In this document: positions 25,824-34,824 of the stretch, one piece after another
How positions within the stretch are numbered: position 1 is the stretch's first letter
How the letters are laid out: each line of letters starts with the position of its first letter
Assembly: GCF_001468465.1 (NCBI RefSeq)
Contig: NZ_LNSA01000006.1
Location: 98,452 to 162,451 of the forward strand
DNA length: 64,000 nt
Direction: 5' to 3'
From: Sphingopyxis sp. H115
GTDB lineage: Bacteria > Pseudomonadota > Alphaproteobacteria > Sphingomonadales > Sphingomonadaceae
Position numbers and translations under genes: made by a program
Notes under the pieces: model-generated
The model's input: only the letters and a program-made list of their open reading frames with translations
Told to the model about the DNA's origin: nothing
The model's database searches: none

Positions 25824-27409
25824 TTGCGCCCTTCGACCAGCCCGCGCGCAATCACCTGGGCCTGAATCTCGGCGGCGCCTTCGAAGATATTGAGGATGCG
25901 CGCGTCGCAAAGGACGCGGCTGATTTCATATTCCATGGCATAGCCGTTGCCGCCATGGATCTGCAGGCTGGCATCGGCATTCGACCAGGCGGCGCGCGCA
26001 CCGAGCAGCTTTGCCATTCCCGCCTCGATGTCGCAGCGCTTGCCGCTGTCCTTTGCGCGCGCGGCCGCATAGCTCAGCTCGCGCGCCATCACGAAATCGA
26101 CGAGGCTCATCGCGAGCTTGTCCGACACGCGCGGGAAAGCGATGATCGCCTGGCCGAACTGCTTGCGGCTCTGCGCATAGTCGAGCCCGAGTTCGAGCGC
26201 GCGCCGCGCCACCCCGACCGCGCGCGCGGCAGTCTGGATGCGCGCGCCTTCGAAGGTGCGCATGAGTTGCTTGAACCCCTGCCCCTCGACAACGCCGAGC
26301 AGCGCATCGGCGGGCGCGTGCATCGCATCGAACTGCAACGCATATTCGCGCATCCCGCGATAGCCGAGCACCTCGATCTCGCTGCCGGTCATGCCCGCGG
26401 CAGGGAAGGGGTCGGCCGACGTCCCGCGCGGTTTGGGGACGAGCAGCATCGACAGGCCGGCATAGCCTTTGGTTTCGGCCGATGTGCGCGCAAGCAAGGT
26501 CATCAGGTCCGAGCGCGCGGCATGGGTAATCCAGTTTTTCGCGCCGTCGATGATCCAATGATCGCCCTCGCGCCGCGCCCTTGTTTGCAGCGAACCAAGA
26601 TCGGAGCCGGTATCGGGCTCGGTGAACACGGCGGTCGGCAGGATTTCGCCGCTGGCGATCCGGGGCAGCCATTCGGCCTTCTGCTTGTCGGTGCCGCCCA
26701 TCGCGATCAGCTCGCCCGCGATCTCCGATCGCGTGCCGAGCGAGCCCGCGCCGATCCAGCCGCGCGACAGTTCCTCGGTAACGATGCACATCACCAGCTT
26801 GCCGAGTCCGAGCCCGCCATATTGCTCGGGAATGCAGGCGCCGAAGGTGCCGAGGTCGGCCATCGCCTGCACCGTGGCGTCGGGAATCAGCGCGTTGGCG
26901 AGGTGCCAGCCATGAGCGTGGGGCACAATCGCGGCGTCGGTGAAGCGGCGATATTGATCGCGGATCGCGTCGAGGTCGGCGTCGTGCAGCGTCTCGCTTG
27001 GCCATTGGCCATCGGCAAGTGCGGCGGCGACTTCGGTCCGGGTCGCGGCATGGTCGGTGTCGAGCAGATCGCCGCAGGCGCCCGCAAGCGTGCGCGCGGC
27101 CGCCGAGAGACCAAGATCGGCGGGGCGGAAGATTTCATTCTGCCCCATCGGCAACCCGCCGGTGAGCTGGCCGATCGCTTCCGCAAAGGCGAGCGTCGCG
27201 ATCTTCGCATCGAGCGGGTTCGAGTCATCGCCGGACTCGCACCAGCCGAGCGTCGCTTCGAGCGCCGCGACCATCGTCGCGACCCAGGCAAAGCCGTGCG
27301 CCGCGCGCTGCTCGCGATCGATCGGAGCGTGCGTCAGCCGATCGGCCAGCGCGGCCTGGGCCGCTGCGCGATAGGCTTCGGCCACTTCGAGCGCGGAGCG
27401 AAGGGTCAT
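25820..27409 (-). CDS. mcd: Acyl-CoA dehydrogenase with N-terminal extension, (2S)-methylsuccinyl-CoA dehydrogenase-like
   Basis: The 529-aa product consists of a helical N-terminal extension (about residues 1-145, with REQRAAHGFAWVATMVAALE) and an acyl-CoA dehydrogenase core. Core motifs are GLGLGKLVMCIVTEELSRGW, TAVFTEPDTGSDLGSLQTRA, YAQSRKQFGQAIIAFPRVSD and ILNIFEGAAEIQAQVIAR, where Glu510 is the expected catalytic base. An extension of this kind characterises methylsuccinyl-CoA dehydrogenase of the ethylmalonyl-CoA pathway, which makes mesaconyl-C1-CoA. The upstream gene, coupled by a four-base overlap, resembles the transferase acting on exactly that product, which strengthens the call. 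A general short-chain acyl-CoA dehydrogenase remains possible. Confidence 0.62.
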   Translation of the reverse strand: MTLRSALEVAEAYRAAAQAALADRLTHAPIDREQRAAHGFAWVATMVAALEATLGWCESGDDSNPLDAKIATLAFAEAIGQLTGGLPMGQNEIFRPADLGLSAAARTLAGACGDLLDTDHAATRTEVAAALADGQWPSETLHDADLDAIRDQYRRFTDAAIVPHAHGWHLANALIPDATVQAMADLGTFGACIPEQYGGLGLGKLVMCIVTEELSRGWIGAGSLGTRSEIAGELIAMGGTDKQKAEWLPRIASGEILPTAVFTEPDTGSDLGSLQTRARREGDHWIIDGAKNWITHAARSDLMTLLARTSAETKGYAGLSMLLVPKPRGTSADPFPAAGMTGSEIEVLGYRGMREYALQFDAMHAPADALLGVVEGQGFKQLMRTFEGARIQTAARAVGVARRALELGLDYAQSRKQFGQAIIAFPRVSDKLAMSLVDFVMARELSYAAARAKDSGKRCDIEAGMAKLLGARAAWSNADASLQIHGGNGYAMEYEISRVLCDARILNIFEGAAEIQAQVIARGLVEGRN

Positions 27410-28623
27410 TGGCTTCCCCCTCCCCCGCTCGCGACGCCGACGATACCCGCGTCGATCAGGCGGGCGATTTCGCCCGAGGGAAGCGAAAGCCGTTCGCTCA
27501 ATATCTGCTCGCTGTGCTGGCCGTTGCGCGGGGCGGGCGCAGGTGCGCGGCGTTCCTGCTGCGGCAAGGTCGCAAAGGCGCCCGCGGCGGGATAGGTGAA
27601 ACCGCTTGGGTTCTCCGCCCGTCCGAAGATCGGATTGTCGGCGACGAGCGCGGGGTCGCGCACGGCATCGTACATCGTGCGATAGGGCGAATGGACGATA
27701 CCCCCCGCATCGAAGGCCGCGGCGAGATCGGCATGGTCGCGCGCACCGATCGCGCGCTCGAACAGCGGATAAAGCGCGTCGCGATGATCGAAACGAAGTC
27801 CGTCGTCCTTGGCAAAGGAGACGCCGCGCTCGATCTCCATCCGTCGGATGGCGTCGCCGAGGTCCAGCGCGGCGACCAGATTGGCCCATTGGCGCGGGGT
27901 GACGACGACGATCATCGTCCGCTGCCCGTCGCGCGTCACGAAGTCGCGGCCGAACAGGCCATAAACGGCGTTGCCGAGCCGCGGGCGGTTCGCGCCGGCG
28001 TAAAGCGTCTCGGCGACACCGCCCAGATTGGCGACGGTGCCGATCGCGACATCCGACAACGGAATGCGCACCTCGCCGCCTTCGCCGGTCGCGCCGCGCC
28101 GCTGGATCGCCGCGAGCAGGGCAAAGGCGGCGTAAGCACCGGTGAGCAGGTCCCACGCCGGCAGAACATGGTTGACCGGTTCGGGGCCCGCACCGGTCAG
28201 CAGCGGATAGCCCACCGAATTATTGACCGTATAGTCGAGCGCGGGCGACCCGTCGGCCCAGCCCATGACGCGGATCGTGACAAGGTCGGGCCGTCCTTCG
28301 GCGAGAACCGCGTGCGACAGGAATCCCCCCACCGGGAAATTGGTTATGAACTGCCCCGTCGCGCGCACCAGAGCCTGCAACAGTTCGCGCCCTTCGGGCC
28401 GGCCGAGGTCGAGTGCGACCGATTTCTTCGCGCGGTTCAGATTTTCCCAGTAAAGCGAGTCATTGGCGTCGGTCACGGGCCAGCGCCGGAAATCGGGTCC
28501 GCCGCCAATCTGGTCGACGCGGATCACCTCAGCGCCCATTTGCGCGCAATAGAGCCCGGCGGTCGGGGAGGCGACGAAGGACGAAGCTTCGATCACCGAC
28601 AGGCCGGCCAGCAGGTCGTACAT
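27406..28623 (-). CDS. mct: Class III CoA-transferase resembling mesaconyl-CoA C1-C4 CoA transferase
   Basis: The 405-aa product is a CaiB/BaiF-family protein: GLYCAQMGAEVIRVDQIGGG, NRAKKSVALDLGRPEGRELL and the catalytic Asp in NHVLPAWDLLTGAYAAFALL (Asp158). Several stretches (SSFVASPTAGLYCAQMGA, DFRRWPVT, FITNFPVGGFLS, ALDYTVNNSVGYPLLTG) resemble, from memory, the Chloroflexus mesaconyl-CoA C1-C4 transferase, which moves CoA within one molecule. I chose the ATG at 28623 because GGGGGAG precedes it by ten bases; an in-frame TTG at 28632 lacks one. It is coupled to the dehydrogenase gene at 25820-27409. A different acyl-CoA substrate cannot be excluded. Confidence 0.62.
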   Translation of the reverse strand: MYDLLAGLSVIEASSFVASPTAGLYCAQMGAEVIRVDQIGGGPDFRRWPVTDANDSLYWENLNRAKKSVALDLGRPEGRELLQALVRATGQFITNFPVGGFLSHAVLAEGRPDLVTIRVMGWADGSPALDYTVNNSVGYPLLTGAGPEPVNHVLPAWDLLTGAYAAFALLAAIQRRGATGEGGEVRIPLSDVAIGTVANLGGVAETLYAGANRPRLGNAVYGLFGRDFVTRDGQRTMIVVVTPRQWANLVAALDLGDAIRRMEIERGVSFAKDDGLRFDHRDALYPLFERAIGARDHADLAAAFDAGGIVHSPYRTMYDAVRDPALVADNPIFGRAENPSGFTYPAAGAFATLPQQERRAPAPAPRNGQHSEQILSERLSLPSGEIARLIDAGIVGVASGGGGSQ

Positions 28624-28971
28624 CCGGCCCAATCTCCCCCGCGAAAATCGTCCCTTGAAATCCTGGCCGAACCGGCCCGATCCCGATCTGGCTGGCCGGA
28701 CGGGATTCGCGTCCCCCAGCTTTCGCCTTCGAAGTCGCTCCTAACAGCCGGGGCTGTTCTGCGCCAGAGTCTGTCTTCTTGCCCCAAGAGCCTCTTATTA
28801 AATGACAAGATCCGGATTCGAAGCGATTGCGGCTTGCCCCCTCTCTATGATAGCCTGCTGCAAATCAAAAAAATTCGGCGGACGGCAACCTTCGTCCCAT
28901 TCAGCATATCCGTGCAAAGACCTGCGGGGACTGCAGTCCGCGGGCATCGACCAGATGATCGGGGACACCAT
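28624..28971. other. Divergent intergenic region between mct-like gene and paoA
   Basis: These 348 bases separate two divergently transcribed operons and must hold both promoters. I see no gene. TATGAT at about 28846-28851 is a possible -10 element for paoA but its -35 is poor. No operator palindrome, terminator or RNA structure stood out. Confidence 0.5.
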
Positions 28972-29613
28972 ATGGCTCTACCGGACGAATTTTCCATTTC
29001 GCGGCGCGGGCTTCTGGCGGCCGGCGCGGCATCGGTCGCGGCGGCTTCGGCCTCATCGTCGGTGGCCGAAGCGCAATCGCGCCCACTTGCCGACCCGCCG
29101 CCGACCGCAAAGCTGCGCTTCGACGTCAACGGCACCGCGCACGACCTTGAGCTCGATACGCGCACGACGCTGCTCGACGCGCTACGCGAGCATCTCCACC
29201 TCTCGGGCACAAAGAAGGGTTGCGATCACGGCCAATGCGGCGCGTGTACCGTTATTGTCGACGGCCGGCGCATCAACAGCTGCCTGACGCTCGCGGTGAT
29301 GCACGACGGGGAGAAGATCACGACGATCGAGGGTCTCGGCACGCCCGACAAGATGCACGCGATGCAGGAGGCGTTCGTCGCCCACGACGGCTTTCAATGC
29401 GGCTATTGCACGCCCGGCCAGATTTGCTCGGCAGTCGCCGTACTCGATGAGATCAAGGCGGGCATCCCGAGCCATGTCACCGCCGATCTGACCGCCGCGC
29501 CGACGGTCACCAACATGGAGATACGCGAGCGGATGAGCGGCAACATCTGCCGCTGCGGCGCTTACCCCAACATCGTCGCGGCAATCGGCGACGTCGCGGG
29601 AGTGAAAGCATGA
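28972..29613 (+). CDS. paoA: Periplasmic aldehyde oxidoreductase, [2Fe-2S] subunit PaoA
   Basis: PaoA is the iron-sulfur subunit of the PaoABC molybdoenzyme that oxidises aldehydes to acids. The 213-aa product has a twin-arginine signal ([20 protein letters not shown]), so the folded complex is exported by Tat. The plant-type [2Fe-2S] site is [20 protein letters not shown] with the next Cys in NSCLTLAV, and the second cluster is [11 protein letters not shown] with [11 protein letters not shown]. The ATG at 28972 follows a GGGGA. The stop overlaps the paoB start by four bases. Architecture equals E. coli PaoA (YagT). Confidence 0.92.
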   Translation: MALPDEFSISRRGLLAAGAASVAAASASSSVAEAQSRPLADPPPTAKLRFDVNGTAHDLELDTRTTLLDALREHLHLSGTKKGCDHGQCGACTVIVDGRRINSCLTLAVMHDGEKITTIEGLGTPDKMHAMQEAFVAHDGFQCGYCTPGQICSAVAVLDEIKAGIPSHVTADLTAAPTVTNMEIRERMSGNICRCGAYPNIVAAIGDVAGVKA

Positions 29614-30560
29614 AAAGCTTCACCTATGAGCGGGTCGATACGCCCGCCGCCGCCACTGCCGCCTTCGCGCGCACCAAGGGTTCGCGCTACATCGCCGGCG
29701 GAACCAACCTTCTCGACCTGATGAAGCTCGAGATCGAGACACCCGGCCATCTGATCGACATCAGCCGCCTCGCGCTCGACAAGATCGAGCCGACACCGGA
29801 AGGCGGTCTCAGGATCGGTGCGATGGTCCGTAACACCGACCTTGCGGCCGATGCACGCGTGCGCCGAGATTATGGTCTCGTCTCGCGCGCCCTCGTTGCG
29901 GGCGCTTCGGGGCAACTTCGCAACAAGGCGACGACCGCCGGCAATCTTCTTCAGCGCACGCGCTGTCCTTATTTTTACGACCCCAACCAGCCGTGCAACA
30001 AGCGCAACCCCGGCAGCGGATGCGCGGCGATAGGTGGTTTCAGCCGACTGCATGCCGTCGTCGGCGCGAGCGAAGCCTGTATCGCGACACATCCCAGCGA
30101 CATGGCGGTGGCGATGCAGGCGCTCGATGCCGCCGTCGAAACTGTCGATGCCGCCGGCAAAACCCGCAGCATCGCGTTAGCCGACTTCTATCGACCGCCC
30201 GGCACGACGCCGCACCTCGAAAACATGTTGGCGCCCGGCGAACTGATCACCGGCGTAACGCTGCCGAAGCCGGTCGGCGGCATCCATATTTATCACAAGG
30301 TCCGCGACCGAGCGTCCTACGCGTTCGCGCTGATATCGGTCGGAGCGATCGTCCAGCCGGACGGCAGCGGGCGCGTCGCGCTGGGCGGCGTTGCCTACAA
30401 GCCCTGGAGGGTTAAGGCCGCCGAGGCCGAAATGCCGCGCGGTGCGAAAGCAGTGGCCACCGCGCTCCTCGCCGGCGCGAAAACCAGCCATGAAAATGCC
30501 TACAAGCTCCCCCTGGTCGAGCGGACGCTCGCCGGGGTGCTGATGCAAGCGAGAGGCTGA
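29610..30560 (+). CDS. paoB: Aldehyde oxidoreductase FAD subunit PaoB
   Basis: PaoB (316 aa) carries FAD between the iron-sulfur and molybdenum subunits. The FAD-binding signature is [20 protein letters not shown] and [20 protein letters not shown]. Directly after it come cysteines 119, 129 and 138 in [20 protein letters not shown], an insertion found in PaoB/4-hydroxybenzoyl-CoA-reductase-type FAD subunits that holds an extra [4Fe-4S] cluster, absent from ordinary xanthine dehydrogenase FAD subunits. It has no signal peptide and is probably exported with PaoA. Five bases separate it from paoC. Confidence 0.92.
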   Translation: MKSFTYERVDTPAAATAAFARTKGSRYIAGGTNLLDLMKLEIETPGHLIDISRLALDKIEPTPEGGLRIGAMVRNTDLAADARVRRDYGLVSRALVAGASGQLRNKATTAGNLLQRTRCPYFYDPNQPCNKRNPGSGCAAIGGFSRLHAVVGASEACIATHPSDMAVAMQALDAAVETVDAAGKTRSIALADFYRPPGTTPHLENMLAPGELITGVTLPKPVGGIHIYHKVRDRASYAFALISVGAIVQPDGSGRVALGGVAYKPWRVKAAEAEMPRGAKAVATALLAGAKTSHENAYKLPLVERTLAGVLMQARG

Positions 30561-30564
30561 ATCC

Positions 30565-32769
30565 ATGAAATTCGACACGCCCGCCACCACCAACCCAATC
30601 GATCGGCTGAAAGTTGTCGGTAAACCCACCGACCGCGTCGAGGGGCCACTCAAGACGACCGGCACCGCGCCCTATGCCTATGAACATCGGGATTTTGCCG
30701 CGACGCAGGCCTACGGCCATGTTGTCGGGTCGGCGATTGCCAAGGGCAAGATCGCGTCGATGGACCTCGACGCCGCGCACGCGGCGCCGGGCGTGCTCGC
30801 GATCGTCACCGCCGCCAATGCCGGCAAGCTCGGCAAGGGCGATTTCAACACGGCAAAGTTGCTCGGCGGCCCTGAAATACAGCATTATCATCAAGCCATC
30901 GCGCTTGTCATCGCCGAGACATTCGAACAGGCCCGCTCGGCCGCAGCGCTCGTTCGTGTCGAGTATACGCGCGAGAAGGGCGCCTTCGACCTTGCGGTGG
31001 CGCTCGACACAGCGGTAAAGCCGCCAGCGATGTTCGGGACCGAACCGGACACCAGCGTCGGCGATTTCGCTGCCGCTTTTGCCGCAGCGCCGGTGCAGTT
31101 GGATCAGCGCTATACGACGCCGGACCATGCGCATGCGATGATGGAGCCGCACGCATCGATCGCCAATTGGGACGGTGATGAGCTGACGCTCTGGACCTCC
31201 AACCAGATGATCGCGTGGAGCGTCGGCGACGTCGCAAAAACACTCGGCATCGGGAAGGACAAGGTCCGGCTTGTGTCACCCTATATCGGCGGCGGCTTCG
31301 GCGGCAAATTGTTCGTCCGTGCCGATGCGATCCTTGCCGCACTCGGAGCGAAGGCTGCCAGGCGCCCGGTCAAGGTCGCGCTGGCCCGTCCCTTCATGTT
31401 CAATAACACGCCGCACCGCCCCGCCACCGTCCAGCGTGTCCGGCTGGGTGCGACGAAGGAGGGCAAAATCACCGCGATCAGCCATGAAAGCTGGTCGGGC
31501 GACCTGCCCGGAGGCGGCCCCGAAACCGCGGTCGCTCAAACGCGGCTCCTCTATGCTGGCGCCGATCGCATGACGATGATGCGGCTTGCAGTCCTCGATC
31601 TGCCCGAGGGCAATGCGATGCGCGCGCCAGGAGAAGCGCCGGGTTTGATGGCGCTCGAGGTCGCGATGGACGAGATGGCCGAAAAGCTCGGGCTCGACCC
31701 GGTGCAGTTCCGTATCCTCAACGATACGCAGGTCGATCCCGAAGCGCCAAGCCGCCCCTTCACCCAGCGCCAGCTCAACAAATGCCTCGAGACCGGCGCC
31801 GAGAAGTTCGGCTGGGCCAAACGCGGCAAACCGGGCGCAACGCGCGATGGCAAATGGCTCGTCGGCATGGGTGTCGCGGCGGCGTTCCGCAACAATCTCA
31901 ACGCCAATTCGGCGGCGCGCGTCCGGCTCAGTGGTTCAGGCGTCGTGACGGTCGAAACCGACATGACCGACATCGGCACAGGCAGCTACACAATCATCGG
32001 CCAGACCGCGGCCGAAATGATGGGCGTTCCGCTCGACCGGATTGTCGTGAAGCTCGGCGATTCTTCCTTTCCCGTCTCCGCGGGCTCGGGGGGGCAATGG
32101 GGCGCGAACAGCTCGACCGCGGGTGTCTATGCCGCCTGCGTCAAGCTCCGCGAAGCCGCCGCGCAAAAGCTCGGGCTCGATCCCATCGATGCCGTTTTTG
32201 CGGACGGCAAGGTCAAGGCCGGACGGCGCAGCTTCGCGCTCGGCGACGCCGCGAAGGACGGCGAACTCGTCGCCGAGGACATGATCGAATTCGGCAAACT
32301 GGCCGAAAAGGAACAGCAGTCGACCTTCGGCGCGCATTTCGTCGAGGTCGGCGTCGATTCGATGACTGGCGAAATCCGCATCCGGCGGATGCTCGCGGTG
32401 TGCGCAGCGGGACGCATCCTCAACCCCAAGGCGGCGCGCAGCCAGGTCATCGGCGGGATGACGATGGGCGCGGGCGCGGCGTTGATGGAGGAATTGGCGG
32501 TCGACAAGCGCTTCGGCTTCTTCGTCAACCACGACCTCGCGGGCTATGAGGTGCCGGTCCACGCCGACATTCCCTATCAGGAAGTGATTTTCCTCGACGA
32601 GGTCGATCCCAATACCTCGCCGATGAAGGCCAAGGGCGTCGGCGAACTCGGCATTTGCGGGGTCGCGGCGGCGGTGGCCAACGCGGTGTACAACGCGACC
32701 GGCGCGCGCGTGCGGAGCTATCCGATCACGCTCGACAAATTTATCGACAAGCTGCCCGAGATCGCGTGA
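30565..32769 (+). CDS. paoC: Aldehyde oxidoreductase molybdenum-binding subunit PaoC
   Basis: PaoC (734 aa) binds molybdenum-cytosine-dinucleotide and is the catalytic subunit, oxidising aldehydes at the Mo centre. It shows the xanthine-oxidase-family N-terminal domain (RVEGPLKTTGTAPYAYEHRD) and cofactor-binding motifs VSPYIGGGFGGKLFVRADAI, SVSAGSGGQWGANSS-like glycine loop, and GVGELGICGVAAAVANAVYN, whose Glu (residue 694) is the catalytic base. The length equals E. coli PaoC (732). It is the third gene of the operon and ends 13 bases before the convergent MocA-like gene. Confidence 0.93.
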   Translation: MKFDTPATTNPIDRLKVVGKPTDRVEGPLKTTGTAPYAYEHRDFAATQAYGHVVGSAIAKGKIASMDLDAAHAAPGVLAIVTAANAGKLGKGDFNTAKLLGGPEIQHYHQAIALVIAETFEQARSAAALVRVEYTREKGAFDLAVALDTAVKPPAMFGTEPDTSVGDFAAAFAAAPVQLDQRYTTPDHAHAMMEPHASIANWDGDELTLWTSNQMIAWSVGDVAKTLGIGKDKVRLVSPYIGGGFGGKLFVRADAILAALGAKAARRPVKVALARPFMFNNTPHRPATVQRVRLGATKEGKITAISHESWSGDLPGGGPETAVAQTRLLYAGADRMTMMRLAVLDLPEGNAMRAPGEAPGLMALEVAMDEMAEKLGLDPVQFRILNDTQVDPEAPSRPFTQRQLNKCLETGAEKFGWAKRGKPGATRDGKWLVGMGVAAAFRNNLNANSAARVRLSGSGVVTVETDMTDIGTGSYTIIGQTAAEMMGVPLDRIVVKLGDSSFPVSAGSGGQWGANSSTAGVYAACVKLREAAAQKLGLDPIDAVFADGKVKAGRRSFALGDAAKDGELVAEDMIEFGKLAEKEQQSTFGAHFVEVGVDSMTGEIRIRRMLAVCAAGRILNPKAARSQVIGGMTMGAGAALMEELAVDKRFGFFVNHDLAGYEVPVHADIPYQEVIFLDEVDPNTSPMKAKGVGELGICGVAAAVANAVYNATGARVRSYPITLDKFIDKLPEIA

Positions 32770-32782
32770 CGCGACCGGTCGA

Positions 32783-33349
32783 TCAGCGCAAATCGCCGGG
32801 GTGGTCGATATCCGCCAGCTCGCGGAGAGTCGCTGCGACCAGCTTTGCCCCCGCGAGCAGCGCCCGGCCGCCGCGATCGCCCCGGGCTTCGCAAAGCGTG
32901 GCGAAATGCGCGCGCGCGAACAGCGCCGGCGGCATCGCCGCGCCATCGCGCGTAGACGCAACGATGGGCGCGTCGGCGGGATCGAAGGCCGCCAGTAACG
33001 CGCCGAAATGCGACGCCGGCACGAAGGGCATATCGCCGAGCGCGACCAGCGCGGCGTCCGCGCCTGCCAGGTCGGCCCGCCCGATCCCGAGCGCGAGCGA
33101 CGAGGATAGCCCGCGCGCCGGATCCGGATTGACGACAATCTCATATCCCGACGCCGCCAGCAGATCGGCGACCGGACTTCCGCCGCGGCAGACGGCGATC
33201 CGCAGCCGCGACCCGGCCGAACCGAGCTGCCTTGCCGCGCGAACGGCGACCGGCTCGCCGTCCGCGAGGGCGAGCAGCTTGTCGCTCCCGAAGCGTTCCG
33301 ATCGCCCCGCAGCGAGGAGGACGGCGGCGATCCTGTCTGGCTCGATCAA
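32783..33349 (-). CDS. MocA-like molybdenum cofactor cytidylyltransferase
   Basis: The MobA-like nucleotidyltransferase motif VLLAAGRSERFGSDKLLALA is at the N-terminus, followed by NPDPARGLSSSLALGIGRA and LVALGDMPFVPASHFGALLA, where GDMP binds the metal. MocA converts Mo-molybdopterin to the CMP form required by PaoC. I placed the start at a TTG (33349) because GGGGG precedes it by seven bases and it avoids running under paoD; an ATG at 33382 in the same frame is the alternative (199 aa). It lies antisense between paoC and paoD, an unusual insertion in this operon. Confidence 0.8.
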   Translation of the reverse strand: MIEPDRIAAVLLAAGRSERFGSDKLLALADGEPVAVRAARQLGSAGSRLRIAVCRGGSPVADLLAASGYEIVVNPDPARGLSSSLALGIGRADLAGADAALVALGDMPFVPASHFGALLAAFDPADAPIVASTRDGAAMPPALFARAHFATLCEARGDRGGRALLAGAKLVAATLRELADIDHPGDLR

Positions 33350-33400
33350 GGCATTTCCCCCGGCGCAAGCATATTGGCGCATCCCGAGAGGTCGGCCAAA

Positions 33401-34387
33401 ATGACCAGCCTGGCAACCTCGCCGCTCGACATTTTACGCTTTCTCGAAGCGCGCGACGCAGCGGGCGAGGATTGCGCCCTCGTCACCCTGACCCGAATCG
33501 AGGACGCGTCCCCGCGCGCGCTCGGCGCCCAGATGGCGGTTGCCGAAAGCGGCGACTATATCGGCTCGCTGTCGGGCGGCTGCATCGAAGCCGCGGTCGC
33601 CGCCGAAGCGCTCGACGCGCTCGCCACCGGCGCGGCGCGGCTGGTCCGATTCGGCAAGGGATCGCCCTATGTCGACATCCGGCTGCCGTGCGGCGGCGGC
33701 ATCGACCTGTTGTTCACACCGCGGCCCGATCCTGCGGCGATCCGCACCGCGGTCGCGCGGCTCGCGGTGCGACGACCCGCCGGGCTTTCGCTCGCGGCCA
33801 ACGGCGTTCGTTTCTGCGAACCCATCGCACCCCCGCAATGGCGGGGCGACAGCTTTGTCGCTACTTATGTGCCGCAACTGCGGATACTCGCTTTCGGCCA
33901 GGGCGAGGAGCTGACTGCGCTGGCGGAGCTGGCCGCGGCGGCGGGTGCCGCCCTCGCCGCCTTCTCGCCCTATCGTCGCGACGTCGAGGCTCTCCGGGCG
34001 AGTGGGATCGATGCGGCGCTGCTCGCCCATCGCGGCGCGCGACCCGATATCGGCTTCGATCCCTGGACCGCGTCGGTTTTCCTCTTCCACGACCGCGACT
34101 GGGAGGAAGTCCTGATTCCATGGGCGCTGGAACAGCCCGGCTTTTACGTCGGCGCGCTCGGCAGCCGCCGCACCCACGCCGAACGACGCGCGATACTCGA
34201 GGCTGCCGGCGTCGCAGCCGAGGCGATTGGGTCGCTGCGATCGCCAGTCGGCCTCATTCCCTCGACGCGCGATCCTTCGACCCTCGCAATCTCGATCTTG
34301 GCCGAAATGGCCGAACAATATGCCAGCGAAGCGCTGCTTGCTTCCCCGACCCCAGCGCCGGAGCGCGCACCCGACTTCGCGGGCTGA
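33401..34387 (+). CDS. paoD: XdhC-family molybdenum cofactor insertion chaperone PaoD
   Basis: PaoD binds the cytosine-dinucleotide Mo cofactor and inserts it, sulfurated, into PaoC. The 328-aa product has the XdhC/CoxI N-terminal domain (LVTLTRIEDASPRALGAQMA, then GDYIGSLSGGCIEAAVAAEA) and a Rossmann-like C-terminal domain with FYVGALGSRRTHAERRAILE and SLRSPVGLIPSTRDPSTLAI. The ATG at 33401 was preferred over an upstream TTG because GAGAGG lies ten bases before it. Length matches E. coli PaoD (318). Confidence 0.88.
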   Translation: MTSLATSPLDILRFLEARDAAGEDCALVTLTRIEDASPRALGAQMAVAESGDYIGSLSGGCIEAAVAAEALDALATGAARLVRFGKGSPYVDIRLPCGGGIDLLFTPRPDPAAIRTAVARLAVRRPAGLSLAANGVRFCEPIAPPQWRGDSFVATYVPQLRILAFGQGEELTALAELAAAAGAALAAFSPYRRDVEALRASGIDAALLAHRGARPDIGFDPWTASVFLFHDRDWEEVLIPWALEQPGFYVGALGSRRTHAERRAILEAAGVAAEAIGSLRSPVGLIPSTRDPSTLAISILAEMAEQYASEALLASPTPAPERAPDFAG

Positions 34388-34425
34388 GGACGACGCCCGC
34401 GCCGGTCGGGCAGCGTGGAGAATAC

Positions 34426-34479
34426 ATCGGAAATTTCCGATATATATTGACCGACCCTCATTCATCGGTTAATCCCGAT
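34426..34479 (+). promoter_or_regulatory. Tandem ArsR operators in front of the ars operon
   Basis: ATCGGAAATTTCCGAT (34426-34441) is a perfect 16-base palindrome. A second copy of the frame ATCGG-N6-CCGAT occurs at 34464-34479 (central TTAATC), ending two bases before the arsR ATG. The centres are 38 bases apart, nearly an integral number of helix turns. The AT-rich TATATATTG between them is a likely -10 region. ArsR repressors bind such inverted repeats over the promoter, so autorepression relieved by arsenite is expected. Confidence 0.7.
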
Positions 34480-34481
34480 GC

Positions 34482-34811
34482 ATGAACAGTGACGCCGCCC
34501 TGCTCGCCCTCGCTGCGCTCGCCCATCCGACGCGGCTCGATGCTTTTCGGCACCTTGTCGAGCATGAGCCGGAAGGCCTCTCGACGGGGCAGCTCGTCGA
34601 ACATTCGGGTCTGACACAGAGCACCTTTTCGACGCACCTTGCCGTGCTCGCGAGGGCCGGGCTCGTCCGGTCGCATAAGCAGGGGCGCCACGTCATCCAG
34701 CGCGCCGACATCGGCGCGCTCCGCGACCTGATGCTGTTCCTCGCCAAGGACTGCTGCCAGGGCCGGGCCGAACTTTGCGGGCCCTTGCTCGCCGAACTCA
34801 CCTGCTGCTGA
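34482..34811 (+). CDS. arsR: ArsR/SmtB-family arsenic-responsive repressor
   Basis: The 109-aa winged-helix protein has LAALAHPTRLDAFRHLVEHE, GLSTGQLVEHSGLTQSTFST and HLAVLARAGLVRSHKQGRHV, typical of ArsR. Metal-binding cysteines are clustered at the C-terminus: DCCQGRAELCG and a terminal TCC. A Cys-Cys pair with a third Cys shortly after resembles the Acidithiobacillus-type arsenite site rather than the helix-3 site of the E. coli plasmid repressors. It leads the operon with arsC 13 bases downstream. No clear ribosome-binding site precedes the ATG, where the second operator lies. Confidence 0.93.
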   Translation: MNSDAALLALAALAHPTRLDAFRHLVEHEPEGLSTGQLVEHSGLTQSTFSTHLAVLARAGLVRSHKQGRHVIQRADIGALRDLMLFLAKDCCQGRAELCGPLLAELTCC

Positions 34812-34824
34812 CCGGAGCAAGGCC

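Noticed and set aside
20504..25910. Long minus-strand frames opposite the TonB receptor and lyase genes (300-640 codons).
   Set aside because: They mirror high-GC coding strands, are rich in Arg, Ala, Asp and His without domains, and conflict with well-supported genes.
34361..34378. GCGCACCCGACTTCG, partly matching the tRNA-Arg 3' end, as a candidate attL.
   Set aside because: It lies inside paoD, matches only about a dozen bases with mismatches, and would place core genes inside the element.
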